The notes under the pieces were generated by a model. That model made no database searches. It had not been told where the DNA came from and worked only from the letters and a program-made list of their open reading frames with translations. From assembly GCA_029948255.1 (NCBI GenBank), contig JALIZF010001245.1, forward strand, positions 1 to 64,000: a stretch of DNA of 64,000 nt, written 5' to 3'. Shown here piece after piece: positions 9,434 through 23,480 of this stretch. Within the stretch, counting starts at the first letter, position 1, and each line of letters starts with the position of its first letter. A program made the translations under genes and the position numbers. Source of the DNA: Telmatactis stephensoni. Lineage: Eukaryota > Cnidaria > Anthozoa > Actiniaria > Isophelliidae.

Positions 9434-10225
9434 TTAATAGGAAATCCAATCCAGTCCTCGTTTGTGAGGAACGTTCAATCTCCGCCTCTGTAAAGAGGGA
9501 GAAATGGGTCGTTTTCTGGGTCGTGGAGGTGGTGTGGGAACCATGGGGTTCCCCCAGGGGAGTTGAGGGGGGAACGTTGACTTCCGGTCTTGTACAAAGA
9601 CATCAATCTTCTTCGGTCTTCATTACGTATAAAATCTTCGGGAGTGTTCAAATGAGCTAAAGCTCGAGTAAAATCATCTCTTCCAGCAGGATGAGAACGT
9701 CCTCCGGGACCTCAAAACATCATTGACAAGATCGGTGATACTTGATCCTCGTATGGGTTTTCCCCCCAAGGAGACCACGCCCTTATCATCCCACCGAATG
9801 GCGTCCGGTGACTTTTTGATCCACTGTAGAAGTCCGTCGGCTTGACTCTTGAACCTATTGGGGACCGTCTTCAATATCTCGGAATCACTAACCGGTTGTG
9901 GTTGGGATTCCTGTGGTTGGAAGTCCTGTGGTGGTGGTGGTTGTTGGGTACCCTGTGTTGAGGACGTCTCCGTGGCCGAATGGATTTTCACCGTCGGAAC
10001 GTAACTCTCTCGTTGTTCTTGTAAATTGAGAAAACGTTGAAACTGCTGTTCGTGAGTTTTCAGTTTGATGTCATCTGACACGTTGGGGTCCGCTAGAGTT
10101 TGACTCATTTGCTGGTTGAGGGCACTCATGGACTTGACCAGAGGGGAGGTTTGGAGATCCACTTTTTGATGTATTAAATTCATCACCTCTTCTGGGACTA
10201 GAAGCATTTTTCGTGTGTACTTCAT
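9434..10225 (-). pseudogene. Conserved Polinton protein with LVPEE start and basic tail, frameshifted
   Basis: ATG 10225 opens MKYTRKMLLVPEEVMNLI, a start seen in a widespread but uncharacterised Polinton protein. The middle is Pro/Gln-rich; then comes a conserved block (DGLLQWIKKSPDAIRWDDKG...PIRGSSITDLVNDVLRSR). After about 9700 the frame breaks at least twice. The remaining tail is readable in other frames: HLNTPEDFIRNEDRRR near 9610-9660 and a basic end RRRLNVPHKRGLDWISY stopping at 9434. ATG overlaps the upstream gene's TGA. Function unknown; a virion or packaging role is only inferred from its place next to the ATPase. Confidence 0.65.
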
Positions 10226-10551
10226 TTTATCAATAAACTTCCGAGGGCGGATAACACAGGGGGCAGGAGGAGACCTAAGAGATTTCCACCACTTTGATTG
10301 AGTTTCTCTTTCTTGTTTTTTAAGGACACTTTCTTATCCGCTAAGGCTCTCAACAGAGACTTGTAACGTCTCAACTTCTTTTTCTGTGTTGGGTTGACTG
10401 GTACAACTCCTTGTAGCACGTTGAGGGAGATTTCAGCCAAACACTTGATCAAATCCACGTGACAGGTGGCTAAAATGGACTTTCTCTGTTTTGGACTGGA
10501 ACGGGCCAAGACGCGGAGTAAATCCAAGTTGTGTTTCATGCGCTGAGACAT
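10222..10551 (-). CDS. Conserved small Polinton protein with hydrophobic C-terminus
   Basis: Intact 109-aa frame from ATG 10551. It combines a helical N-terminus (LLRVLARSSPKQRKSILAT), a conserved ECALNVL-like segment (LAEISLNVLQGVVPVNPTQ), basic KKLRRYKSLLRALADKK and a Gly/Leu-rich end (GGNLLGLLLPPVLSALGS) that could insert in a membrane. This arrangement recurs in Polintons of many animals but I know no assigned function. The stop overlaps the next gene's start (ATGA). Confidence 0.65.
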   Translation of the reverse strand: MSQRMKHNLDLLRVLARSSPKQRKSILATCHVDLIKCLAEISLNVLQGVVPVNPTQKKKLRRYKSLLRALADKKVSLKNKKEKLNQSGGNLLGLLLPPVLSALGSLLIK

Positions 10552-10584
10552 GATCAAATGATTCAAGTTCTCTTGTGTTGGGGT

Positions 10585-11425
10585 TTAAGTACGTTTCACG
10601 TACACCACTTGTTGCTCATCCGGAAAAATAGACGTTCGTAAACGCAGGCTGTCGGGTGTGGAGTTATGAAAATCCAGGAGGAGGTAGGAGTGTGGAAGCT
10701 GTGTAGCATCTTCGTAACTCTCTAACACGTGGGGAACCGCCCTTGGAAACGCTTGTCGTGCCAACGTGGAGATTCCCGAGGGAATCCCTCGGGTTTTAAA
10801 GGCCACAATGTAGTGGGTGTTGAGAGAGATGGTTCTGGAGTGTTTACCACCATGATACAAATTTTGAGCCAGTCTCAGACAAGAAATTCGTTTATGGTGA
10901 GAACCCCTCGTTATGAATTCCATCATATCGTTGTTGGATAAACATTCGTTCATCAGGTCGTCTAAGACGATCAGGCCAGGGGTCTTCTCGAAGAGTGCGT
11001 AAATATCTTCAGGAAACCCCTTGTAAAAGGTCAGGTTGGGAATTTCCTTCTCCATGATCAGAAAACGCGGCTGGAATTCTCCATAACAATAAAGCAATCT
11101 GTTCTATTTTCTCATCAAACATGTCATCTAAATTTCGCAATAATCGTTCACAAAAGGTGCTTTTACCACAACCGCTGGCCCCGCACACGGCGATGGAACA
11201 AGGAAATTTAAATCGAACGTCCATCAGGGGTGAAGGATGATGGACAACTGAGCTCTCGTTCGGGGTACGTGAGTATTTATGGAACCGCAATTTGGCTTTT
11301 TGCAACCAGGGTTTTCTTTCTTCCGAAGTCAACAAATGAACGTCAGCCAAATGGTTGGCTAGTCTTAATAATTGAGTTTTAGAACAACCGGGAACGGGGC
11401 AGTCTTTTCGCCTCCGCTGCATCAT
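10585..11425 (-). pseudogene. Polinton genome-packaging ATPase (FtsK/HerA, A32-like), frameshifted
   Basis: ATG 11425 begins with a C2H2-like finger (CPVPGCSKTQLLRLANHLADVH), then Walker A GASGCGKST (about residue 82-90). Near 11095 the frame shifts; the second segment begins LYCYGEFQPRF and carries Walker B (GLIVLDDL) and the C-terminal IFPDEQQVVYVKR end. The family pumps DNA into capsids. The same zinc-finger module occurs as a fragment in the palindrome at 18.8-20.7 kb. Confidence 0.88.
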
Positions 11426-11484
11426 GGTAAATGATTGATACTGTAAAATGTGTTGTCTTTTAAAGGGGTACTCGATTTTACTGT

Positions 11485-11770
11485 ACTCTCACGTTTTAAA
11501 ACCCATGGGAGGGCCAGTCGGGCCACTTTTTCACGTTTAAAAACCCACGGCAGGGCCAGTCGGGCCACTTTTTCCGGTTTTAAAACCCATGGGAGGGCCA
11601 GTCGGGCCACTTTTTCACGTTTAAGAACCCACGGGAGGGCCAGTCGGGCCACTTTTTCACGTTTGAGAACCCACGGGAGGGCCAGTCGGGCCACTTTTTC
11701 ACGTTTGAGAACCCGCAGGAGGGCCACTTTTTCACGTTTAAGAACCCACGGGAGGGCCACTTTTTCATGT
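11485..11770. repeat. 42-bp minisatellite, about 6.5 copies
   Basis: Unit GGGAGGGCCAGTCGGGCCAC plus CTTTTTCACGTTTAAGAACC-type sequence. The 42-bp period keeps one frame open on each strand (14-residue repeats ending ...REKVARLALPW on -). The last two copies are shortened. It sits in the ATPase promoter region, between ATPase and PolB. Probably non-coding; a TATA-like TTTAAAAG lies near 11459. Confidence 0.75.
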
Positions 11771-11834
11771 AGGAGACATAGAAACCACACATTGTGTTGT
11801 TTTAACTCGTTTATTTTTTCATAATATTATCTAT

Positions 11835-16255
<4,421 letters not shown>

Positions 16256-16335
16256 TTGGTTGATTGTTTTCTTCTCTTAAACTTGTTTGCTTGGTAGTCG
16301 AAACTGTGAATGAAGTTGGGGCTCGGTGTTTCCCG

Positions 16336-16517
16336 TTTTAAAGTCGAGGTTTGTCGGTCAAAAACTAAAAATAGATCCCTATTGCACCACGATCTATTCT
16401 AAAAATAGCCATGACTCCCATGGAGAAAAATAAGTGGTACGAGGTTTCCATACCACACGGGAGGTGTTCTAAAAATAAAACTTAAGGAGAATCGGATTAC
16501 AGTTGTTCTAAAAGTAG
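16336..16517 (-). promoter_or_regulatory. Probable PolB promoter with four MEF2-like boxes
   Basis: Reading leftward: CTAAAAATAG-type boxes at 16508-16517 (CTAAAAGTAG), 16469-16478 (CTAAAAATAA), 16399-16408 and 16365-16374 (both exact), then a TATA-like TTTAAA at 16336-16342 about 80 bp before the PolB ATG. Box-to-TATA spacing is about 22 bp. The same box precedes the Fic, 2941, 4468 and PC4 genes. Confidence 0.5.
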
Positions 16518-17455
16518 CGATGATCTAAACGTCTCCAATAAACACAGGTCCATGTCTCAACTTGTTCAGAGTTACGAGTTGGTGAACCATCGGATGAGTG
16601 GTTCTGTCGCTAAACTGTTTTGAAAACTTCACTAAAGTGAATTTTCGGTCTCGTTTGATAAAATGTAAGTGACTCAGTTGACAAATTTAATTCTGTCTGT
16701 AGAAACTCAACAGTGATTTCTTCGCAGGAAGAAATAAAGTAGAGTTGAATAATTGGGTGACTGCTTCTGCCGCTATACTGTAAATTTTTCTGTTTGTTGA
16801 ACTTTCATTGAATAATCGGATGACTGGTTCTGTCGCTATACTATATATTTTTCCGCTAAACTTCACAATAGAGTATTTTCGGTCTGGCCCGATAAACGTT
16901 CCTGATCGATAAGATAGAGAAGATATAATCTGATTGTTCTTTCTTTTTAAAGTTTTGTGAGTTAAAAGTTCTTAAACTCAACTCGCGGAGATCACTTAGT
17001 TATAATTAAATAGTGGTAAAACTAGCGACGGAATCAACAGACCACGAAAAGGTAAATATATATAACACGTTTGCCAGAAGAAGAGCAAAACGTTGAGTAA
17101 AAAGTATAGTAGACATATAGAAGGGCTTCTTTGACGAAGTAAGAAAGGGGAATGATGGGTTCGACATTACAGAAGTGTTTCAACAAACTGTTTTATATCC
17201 TGAACAAATGATGAATGGAATTGATAAATCATGCTTCAGTGAGTGTGACTGGGTAGTAAATGTTTATCTAGTGGACTCAAGAAATACACACATTTTGTTC
17301 CATAATCTTTTTATTCATGAATTGTGGGATCATACATTCATATTTCGATCGTATGGTTTGTCATTTACACTTTTCTTGGTTTTCCACTTTGAACACATTT
17401 ATTTAATTTTTTTTTGTTTTTGTTTTATTTAATTAATTTATTTATTTTTACTCCA
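16518..17455. other. Gene-free Polinton segment with a three-copy motif
   Basis: No convincing ORF on either strand. A motif close to GGATGACTGGTTCTGTCGCT occurs three times, at about 16591, 16754 and 16816. The first and third copies are followed by AAACTTCAC...TATTTTCGGTCT-like sequence. The rest is AT-rich. Position between PolB and PC4 suggests a cis-acting or non-coding RNA role, unproven. Confidence 0.4.
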
Positions 17456-17812
17456 CTATTTGTATTGTCTTTCATAAACTTCATAATCATTTTCGATCGT
17501 ATGGTTTTTTTCATTTACACTTCTCCTGGTTTTCACTTTTGTAGGACCATAGTTGTCTTTAGGTGGTTCCTGGTTTTGTTCAATCACTTCACTCAGCATT
17601 GGTGCAATTCTGACCAATTCTTTCCATTCGTCCACGTGCAAGGCCACACCGAATTTAGTTGGCAGGAATGGCGGGACTTCACCAGGGGTTGGCTCTGGTT
17701 CAAAGTACTTTCTAACATGGATTTTTAATTTCCCATTATATCTGGTCACCGTTGCACAATATAGACGTTCACTTAGTACAAACAATTCATCAAGGGCTGG
17801 TGGCTTCGACAT
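17456..17812 (-). CDS. PC4/Sub1-like ssDNA-binding transcription cofactor, Polinton cargo
   Basis: Intact 118-aa frame from ATG 17812. Residues about 10-80 show the PC4 (p15) pattern: a beta-rich segment with YNGKLKIHVRKYF, a Pro-rich loop, PTKFGVALHVDEWKEL (equivalent to the PTKKGISLxxEQWxxL signature) and a closing helix. The last 35 residues are charged and probably disordered. PC4 proteins bind single-stranded DNA and act in transcription, replication and repair. A TATA box (ATTATATA on +, 17873-17880) and MEF2-like boxes lie just upstream. It is the outermost gene at the right end, reading inward. Assignment is from motif reading; a fold search would settle it. Confidence 0.7.
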   Translation of the reverse strand: MSKPPALDELFVLSERLYCATVTRYNGKLKIHVRKYFEPEPTPGEVPPFLPTKFGVALHVDEWKELVRIAPMLSEVIEQNQEPPKDNYGPTKVKTRRSVNEKNHTIENDYEVYERQYK

Positions 17813-17872
17813 CTTTAAGTTTCGTTCTTGTCAAAGTTTTACAATGATCTGATTCCCACTGTCAGGTCACGT

Positions 17873-17978
17873 ATTATATACACTATTTAGTCCTTTTTTC
17901 TAAATATAGACTTTCCTTCAATTTTCTAAAATAGACGTGATGTCATTGTACCACATTGTACCCCATGGTTAAAAATAG
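17873..17978 (-). promoter_or_regulatory. Promoter of the PC4-like gene
   Basis: TATATAAT (minus strand, 17873-17880) about 60 bp before the ATG, preceded by CTAAATATAG (17900-17909), CTAAAATAG (17936-17944) with overlapping TGATGTCAT (about 17939-17947), and TTAAAAATAG (17969-17978). Same box/CRE-like pairing as at 4242-4349. Confidence 0.55.
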
Positions 17979-18039
17979 ATATGACCTCATCGAACCACCA
18001 TACCACATACCGTACCACCGTACCACATTGTACCGCATG

Positions 18040-18207
18040 GCTAAAAATAGACGTGATCTCATCGAACCACCGTACCACCCGTACCACTGTACCACCCGGT
18101 TTGGGTTAGCCTGGCTCCGCTCGGGCATGAAGGGGGGGGAGGGGGGGGGTAGCCCCGGGGGGCCCCGTGGGGGCCCCGGGCCCAGAACCGCTACTTTCCT
18201 ACTACTT
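18040..18207 (-). repeat. Polinton right terminal inverted repeat
   Basis: Reverse complement of 2604-2760, with C-run length differences. Inward of it the GGTACGGTGG...CTATTTTTAG unit is repeated (boxes at 18041-18050 and 17969-17978), so the right end is longer than the left. Confidence 0.9.
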
Positions 18208-18339
18208 ACATGGGCGCTTGGAGATACGGATTTTATCTTCTCGTGTTCAATTGATGATATCTCCCTCGTTCGCTGCACTCACTCGGGAGACATCAATCGA
18301 ACACTCGAAGATAAAATCCGTATCTCCGCGCGCCCATGT
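18208..18339. mobile_element. Small palindromic MITE abutting the Polinton
   Basis: 132 bp with near-perfect inverted arms beginning ACATGGGCGC and carrying GGAGATACGGATTTTATCTT. The loop is about CTCGTTCGCTGCACTCACTC. It touches the Polinton right end directly, which hides any target duplication. Confidence 0.75.
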
Positions 18340-18424
18340 AATATCCTCTATTTATAACGCATATTTACGTTCCTTTCGTGAACTTAAAGACAAGGTACTT
18401 AACTGATCTTTTCTGGTCTTTTCT

Positions 18425-18830
18425 CGACCTTTACGACAGAAGGGGCTTTACGTCCATTTACGTTTCTGTACGAAACTTTACGACAGACTACTGTACGGAT
18501 CTTTATCTACCTTTACGACAGAAGGGCTTTACGTCTATTTACGTTTCTGTACGGAACTTTACGACAGACTACTATACGGATCTTTATCTACCTTTACGAC
18601 AGAAGGGCTTTACGTCTATTTACGTTCCTGTACGGAACTTTACGGCAGAGTACTTTACGGATCTTTACTGATCTTTACTTTATCTTTACGACAAAAGGGC
18701 CTTTACGCATCTTTACCGCATCTTTACGGTTCAATTCCGTCTTTAAGCAGCTTTACGTTTCTTCTTAAAGACTGCGTAAAGATTGGAGCATCTTTACGCT
18801 TTCTTTACGAATAACGTAAAGGAGTTTAAA
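18425..18830. repeat. 81-bp tandem repeats rich in TTTACG
   Basis: Three copies of an 81-bp unit (about 18430-18672) with the recurring word CTTTACG(A)CAGA, then a decaying tail of TTTACG words to about 18825. An open frame on + (27-residue period) follows from the period being a multiple of three and is not taken as a gene. Confidence 0.7.
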
Positions 18831-18839
18831 TATGGGTTT

Positions 18840-19076
18840 TCATGCTGTGTTGTTTCGGTATGTTTATATTGGCATTGTTTTCATCTATTGTATTTTGGTA
18901 TACAACGAATTTGACTTTCGGTTGTAGTTTAGCTTCCTGTAAATACTTTCTTCTTTGGTTGGTATCCATTAAGTGTACATCCGCGAGATGGTTTGCCAGT
19001 CTTACGAGATATTTTGCACCGCAATCAGGCACCTGTAGGACAATCGCGACAAACACGTTTAACCATGCTTACAGTT
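18840..19076 (-). pseudogene. Polinton ATPase N-terminal zinc-finger fragment, left arm
   Basis: ATG 19076 gives MVKRVCRDCP, then a 4-base interruption shifts the frame; the next frame continues VPDCGAKYLVRLANHLADVH, the finger found at the start of the Polinton ATPase at 11425. No Walker motifs follow. Mirror copy of the right-arm fragment. Reads outward and runs out at the palindrome edge. Confidence 0.65.
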
Positions 19077-20650
19077 CGAAGAACAAACCCAAAATATGCT
19101 GTTTTATCCTAAATTGTGGCTTATATAGAAGGCCAGTAAGGCCGGAAAACAGGCTGAAAAGGCCATTACCAGGCTAGAAAGGCCAAAACCAGGCCAAACG
19201 GGTAGGAAAGGTCAGCCAAGCCAAAATCATAGAGTATTGTATCTCTGTCTGTACAAACATGCCCAAGGCATGTTTAGCCAGTCCTTTGTTATTGATAATG
19301 ACGTCACAATATGCTCCAAATGAAAAAATAATGAAAATACACTATAATTTATCTATTATGATAATCTACACTAGACTGCTAGAATCTATAGCTAGAATCT
19401 ACACTAGCTAGACTACTAATACTAGAATCTACACTAGCCTGCTAGAATCTATAGCTAGAATCTACACTAGCTAGACTACTAGAATCTACACTAGCTAGAC
19501 TACTAGAATCTACACTAGACTACTAGAATCTTGCTAGAATCTAACTAGACTACTAGAATCTACACTAGACTACTAGAATCTAGCTAGATAGGTCGATGTA
19601 GGGTCGATGTGGGGTCGATGTGGGGTCGATGTAGGGTCGATGTGGGGTCGATGTAGGGTCGATGTGGGGTCGATGTGGGGTCGATGTGGGGTCGATGTGG
19701 GGTCGATGTAGGGTCGATGTGGGGTCGATGTAGGGTCGATGTGGGGTCGATGTGGGGTCAATGTAGGGTCGATGTGGGGTCGATGTAGGGTCGATGTGGG
19801 GTCGATGTGGGGTCGATGGACCAATTTATCTATTATGATAATCTACATCGACCCTACATCGACCCTACATCGACCCTACATCGACCCTACATCGACCCTA
19901 CATCGACCTATCTAGCTAGATTCTAGTAGTCTAGTGTAGATTCTAGTAGTCTAGTTAGATTCTAGCAAGATTCTAGTAGTCTAGTGTAGATTCTAGTAGT
20001 CTAGCTAGTGTAGATTCTAGTAGTCTAGCTAGTATAGATTCTAGCTATAGATTCTAGCAGTCTAGTGTAGATTCTAGTATTAGTAGTCTAGCTAGTGTAG
20101 ATTCTAGCTATAGATTCTAGCAGTCTAGTGTAGATTATCATAATAGATAAATTATAGTGTATTTTCATTATTTTTTCATTTGGAGCATATTGTGACGTCA
20201 TTATCAATAACAAAGGACTGGCTAAACATGCCTTGGGCATGTTTGTACAGACAGAGATACAATACTCTATGATTTTGGCTTGGCTGACCTTTCCTACCCG
20301 TTTGGCCTGGTTTTGGCCTTTCTAGCCTGGTAATGGCCTTTTCAGCCTGTTTTCCGGCCTTACTGGCCTTCTATATAAGCCACAATTTAGGATAAAACAG
20401 CATATTTTGGGTTTGTTCTTCGAACTGTAAGCATGGTTAAACGTGTTTGTCGCGATTGTCCTACAGGTGCCTGATTGCGGTGCAAAATATCTCGTAAGAC
20501 TGGCAAACCATCTCGCGGATGTACACTTAATGGATACCAACCAAAGAAGAAAGTATTTACAGGAAGCTAAACTACAACCGAAAGTCAAATTCGTTGTATA
20601 CCAAAATACAATAGATGAAAACAATGCCAATATAAACATACCGAAACAAC
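18849..20650. repeat. 1.8-kb palindrome carrying Polinton ATPase fragments
   Basis: Arms of about 745 bp (18849-19590 and 19905-20650) are near-identical inverted copies. From the outside in, each holds an ATPase zinc-finger fragment, a TATA box (TATATAAG), an AGGCC-rich stretch, unique sequence and a CTAGAATCTACACTAG-type minisatellite. The centre is a 12-bp minisatellite, longer on the left side. Both gene fragments read outward. Confidence 0.85.
19580..19905. repeat. 12-bp minisatellite GTCGATGTGGGG
   Basis: About 19 units of GTCGATGTGGGG / GTCGATGTAGGG at 19590-19815 on +, then a short spacer and about five inverted units (CTACATCGACCC) to 19905. The G4 tracts every 12 bp could in principle form G-quadruplexes. 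Confidence 0.8.
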
Positions 20651-20745
20651 AAGAAAGAGTCCACGAATTATCACAGCCAAGGCAGCATAATCTAAGGAAA
20701 GCAGACAAGACCAAACTAAAACAGAACAAGAGGAAAGTTGTAAAT
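20433..20745 (+). pseudogene. Polinton ATPase N-terminal zinc-finger fragment, right arm
   Basis: Mirror of the left-arm fragment: ATG 20433, a 4-base interruption after CRDCP, then VPDCGAKYLVRLANHLADVH and about 50 further residues resembling the linker before Walker A. Past the palindrome edge the frame continues about 30 residues with a basic stretch and ends in an AAT microsatellite. A TATA box (TATATAAG, about 20371) lies 60 bp upstream. No ATPase core. Confidence 0.65.
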
Positions 20746-20748
20746 GAC

Positions 20749-20785
<37 letters not shown>

Positions 20786-20885
20786 TATTTAATTCACAGT
20801 ATATTACAAAAAATATATACACAGTCCGCAGGTAGCATAACTAATCTAGGCGGGCTGTGTTTTTAATAAATACAAGTATAAGAAA
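20743..20885 (-). repeat. LINE-like 3' tail with (ATT)n
   Basis: On the minus strand a segment with CCCGCCTAGATTAGTTATGC ends in AATTAAATAAAGTA followed by (TTA)n (20745-20782). A related segment (TAATCTAGGTGGG) is at about 23075-23175. Probably the 3' end of a non-LTR retrotransposon; no RT is present. Confidence 0.5.
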
Positions 20886-21509
20886 AAGTAAGGGAGACTT
20901 AGAATAACAATGATAATAATATATATAATATATAATGTCCAAGACGATCGCGATCTTAAAAACTGGTTGACAATGGAACAGTTAAGTCCATCTAAAAATA
21001 TACTTAAGTCAGTTGTAATTGTATTAGATAACGTGTGTAACTTATTGTTGTATGCAAGATGGAACATATTTTTCCAATATACAATCTGTATGGATACTCG
21101 TTTAGATGTGTTATGGAATAAAAACCAATTAGAGAAACAAAATCGTGCTGGTGGTTTTATTGTTTTAAATATAACAAACACAAAGTCAATAAACTTTCTA
21201 ATTACTATGCATAATCTGTATTCATCGCATCATTGCGCTTTCGTCGCCTCGTTTTCATGTTTATGGCGAAAAATCAGTACGATTTCGTATTCGTCAAACC
21301 CCCTTTTTCCTCCTTTTGAAGGGTTCAACTGATTTGTGCGAAAACCCGAAGCCCTCGGTCTATAAAACGTCTGTCCTGGAAACATAGCGGCGGTGTGTCA
21401 TCCACCGTTGCGTGACCCACCTCTTCCGTTGCGTGACACACCCACCGTGCTGCACCACCTTGCACCTCCTGCACCTGATGCAAAACCGCTATTTGTATAC
21501 TACTCGTAA
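20886..21509. other. Gene-free stretch
   Basis: Only weak ORFs (up to about 140 codons) with no recognisable motif. A local cluster of CACCGTTGCGTGAC-like repeats at about 21390-21445. Confidence 0.4.
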
Positions 21510-22368
21510 CAAATGACCTTTTTTGAATCGGCTAACTTAAACTAAAAAATATCTTGATTAGTTAGTTTGTCTGTCAACAGCTATTAGTGCCTTTGTCTTT
21601 CTATTATCATGCATAGGTATTAGATATCTCCAACATGCAAAAATATACCAGTTTTATATTCAACTTCTTATTTCACTATATATCTCAATTGTTTGCTGTA
21701 AAGACTTCTACAACGGCATATTTGACACAATAACAAATCGTGTATTTTTTCGTTCATGTTTCGGATGTTATATATATGAATAAAAGACGTTACGTGACCA
21801 AACGCGAAATACAAGGTCAATGGAATCTAGTTTCATGCCATTCCGATATTAAATTAAAATTCACTACAAAAACCTCTCAAGATCTCTTGAATGCTTGAAT
21901 GAGGAATAAAATTGACTTGCTTCTATGTATGTTCGTTTAGCAACATGTAGGATGAGAAATTCGTAGTTTTCCAGCTCATAGGAAATAGTCGTTATCGCGA
22001 GGGCCTCGGCTTTCAAGTACTCCATTTAGAGTTCGATATTTGGTCAAAGTATTGGAGATGAAGCTCAAAATAACAGCCCATTCTGAAGCTCATATAAGTA
22101 TATAGGTATTTCTCGAGTTAAAAGCTCCAAATTACATTGTTCTACTGCAGGAAAAGCCTGTCTCTGAAAGCTATTTTCTTTGTAGTCGGCCATCTTGCAT
22201 TCCTAAAGTTCCTGGCTTGCGTTCGCTGTCGCTCAAAGGTGATGAATGAAGGGCATTGTTTTTACGTTCTTAACCAATCAGAGGTCCCTCAGGACGAACA
22301 GAGGAAAAAAAAAAAAACATTTGCAGTTTATAACTCGTTCCCGGCCTAAAGGCCTGGGCACGAGTAAT
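21510..22368 (+). repeat. Dispersed repeat family A, copy 1
   Basis: About 860 bp, repeated at 31795-32611 and, split by the Gypsy element, at 36010-36146 plus 40643-41055. Shared landmarks in order: TTTGTCTGTCAACAGCTATTAG, AAAGACGTTACGTGACCAA, CCTCTCAAGATCTCTTGAATG, CTTGCTTCTATGTATGTTCG (quoted in pieces of 20 or fewer where longer), CGGCCATCTTGCATTCCTAA, ending GGCCTAAAGGCCTGGGCACG. A 70-codon frame inside (22137) recurs in copy 2 with the same start, but I see no protein motif. Confidence 0.75.
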
Positions 22369-23192
22369 TAGCGAGCCTGGCGTACAGATGCCTGTTATTT
22401 TTGTCTGTCAATACAAATCAATAGACAACTTTGCCAGCCGTGATGTTTTACCTTCGGTTACTTCACAAAGACTACGACGAAGCTGTAGATTCACTTTCAT
22501 GGTTACAAACTTTTATCGCATCAACTTTAAAGAGATTTGACAAACTCTGTTTAAGCTATCAAAACCAAATACAACTCAATCAGAACTAATGACATCACAG
22601 GATTTCATTGTGACGTCGTGCGCGCGCGGTTTTATTGCATTATGGGTAAAGTTGATACTTTATGCGATTGGTAAGACAAAACAGTGTGGAAACGAGACAA
22701 AAATGATATGGGAGAAAGATCAGGAAAAAATCAAGACAAAAATACAAAAAAATCGTGTATTACACTCAACAAGAAAGACAAATGAATGAAAAATAAAATT
22801 CAACACTTGTTTTTAGGGTTGGGGTCCGAAATGTCTGGTTCATCGACTATTTTCTAGTCTTGATTTCCAACCGTGAAGGGCTCGAAAACCTCCATCCACG
22901 ACTGGAAATCGAGGCTACCCATCTTCAGGCTAAAAAAATTGTACATTGACCATATAAGGATCGTTGACACCATTTGAGGCTCTACTGTAATCATCTAACT
23001 CTGTAGGGTATTCTGTAGCGTTTCCGTCTGAACAACATTGCGTAAACGTAAGGCTCATTCACAAAATTTCATTCAAATTCAGTTTATTGTATAAAATGAA
23101 GTCATTTTACAATTGAGTCAACACTTACCCTAAAATAGTCATTCTAATCTAGGTGGGTTTGTGTTTGTGATATTTTTCTATTATAATACACT
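22369..23192. other. Gene-free stretch
   Basis: No motif-bearing ORF. Includes a LINE-tail-like segment at about 23075-23175 sharing TCTAATCTAGG with 20840. Confidence 0.35.
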
Positions 23193-23480
23193 ATACAAAA
23201 TTACTCGATTCTGATTGGACGAGAGGAGTACAATTATATCGTTAATTGTACTCTGTAGAGTACCTATTAAGTCGCTATGGCAACGATAGTGTATTATAAA
23301 TAAAAAATCGCACGATCTTCTCGTACAATTCAGAATTAATAGTTACTCGTAATGTTTTGAAAACTCTCAAATAGGACTCGCCTAAAGGCTCGTCCTATTT
23401 CGAGAACTTTCAAAACATTACTCGTACCTATTAATTCCGAATTGTACTCAAGATCGTGCGATTTCCTATACTAACTACAT
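23193..23480. mobile_element. Hairpin MITE related to the 619-1806 dimer
   Basis: Begins ACACTATACAAAATTACTCG with TTCTGATTGG, then a hairpin (about 23310-23465) whose loop is ACTCGCCTAAAGGCTCG and whose end is GATTTCCTATACTAAC. Different sequence from the 619-1806 unit but the same plan: CTCGAT(T/G)CTGATTGG, hairpin with ACTCG...CTCGT loop, TTTCCTATAC end. Confidence 0.65.

Noticed and set aside
11422..11824. ORFs of about 122 codons on both strands over the 42-bp repeats
   Set aside because: Product of a period divisible by three; no motif, and both strands are open alike.
17175..17432. 85-codon ORF in the gene-free Polinton segment
   Set aside because: Phe/Leu-rich from T-rich DNA, no conserved features, opposite strand to its neighbours.
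18378..18671. 97-codon ORF over TTTACG repeats
   Set aside because: Repeat-derived, no independent coding evidence.
19573..19824. His/Pro/Thr-rich ORF over the 12-bp minisatellite; also considered as a CRISPR-like array
   Set aside because: Simple tandem repeat without spacers, in animal DNA.
22137..22349. 70-codon ORF conserved in two copies (also 32381-32593)
   Set aside because: It lies within a dispersed repeat, is missing from the third copy and has no motif; identity follows from repeat identity.
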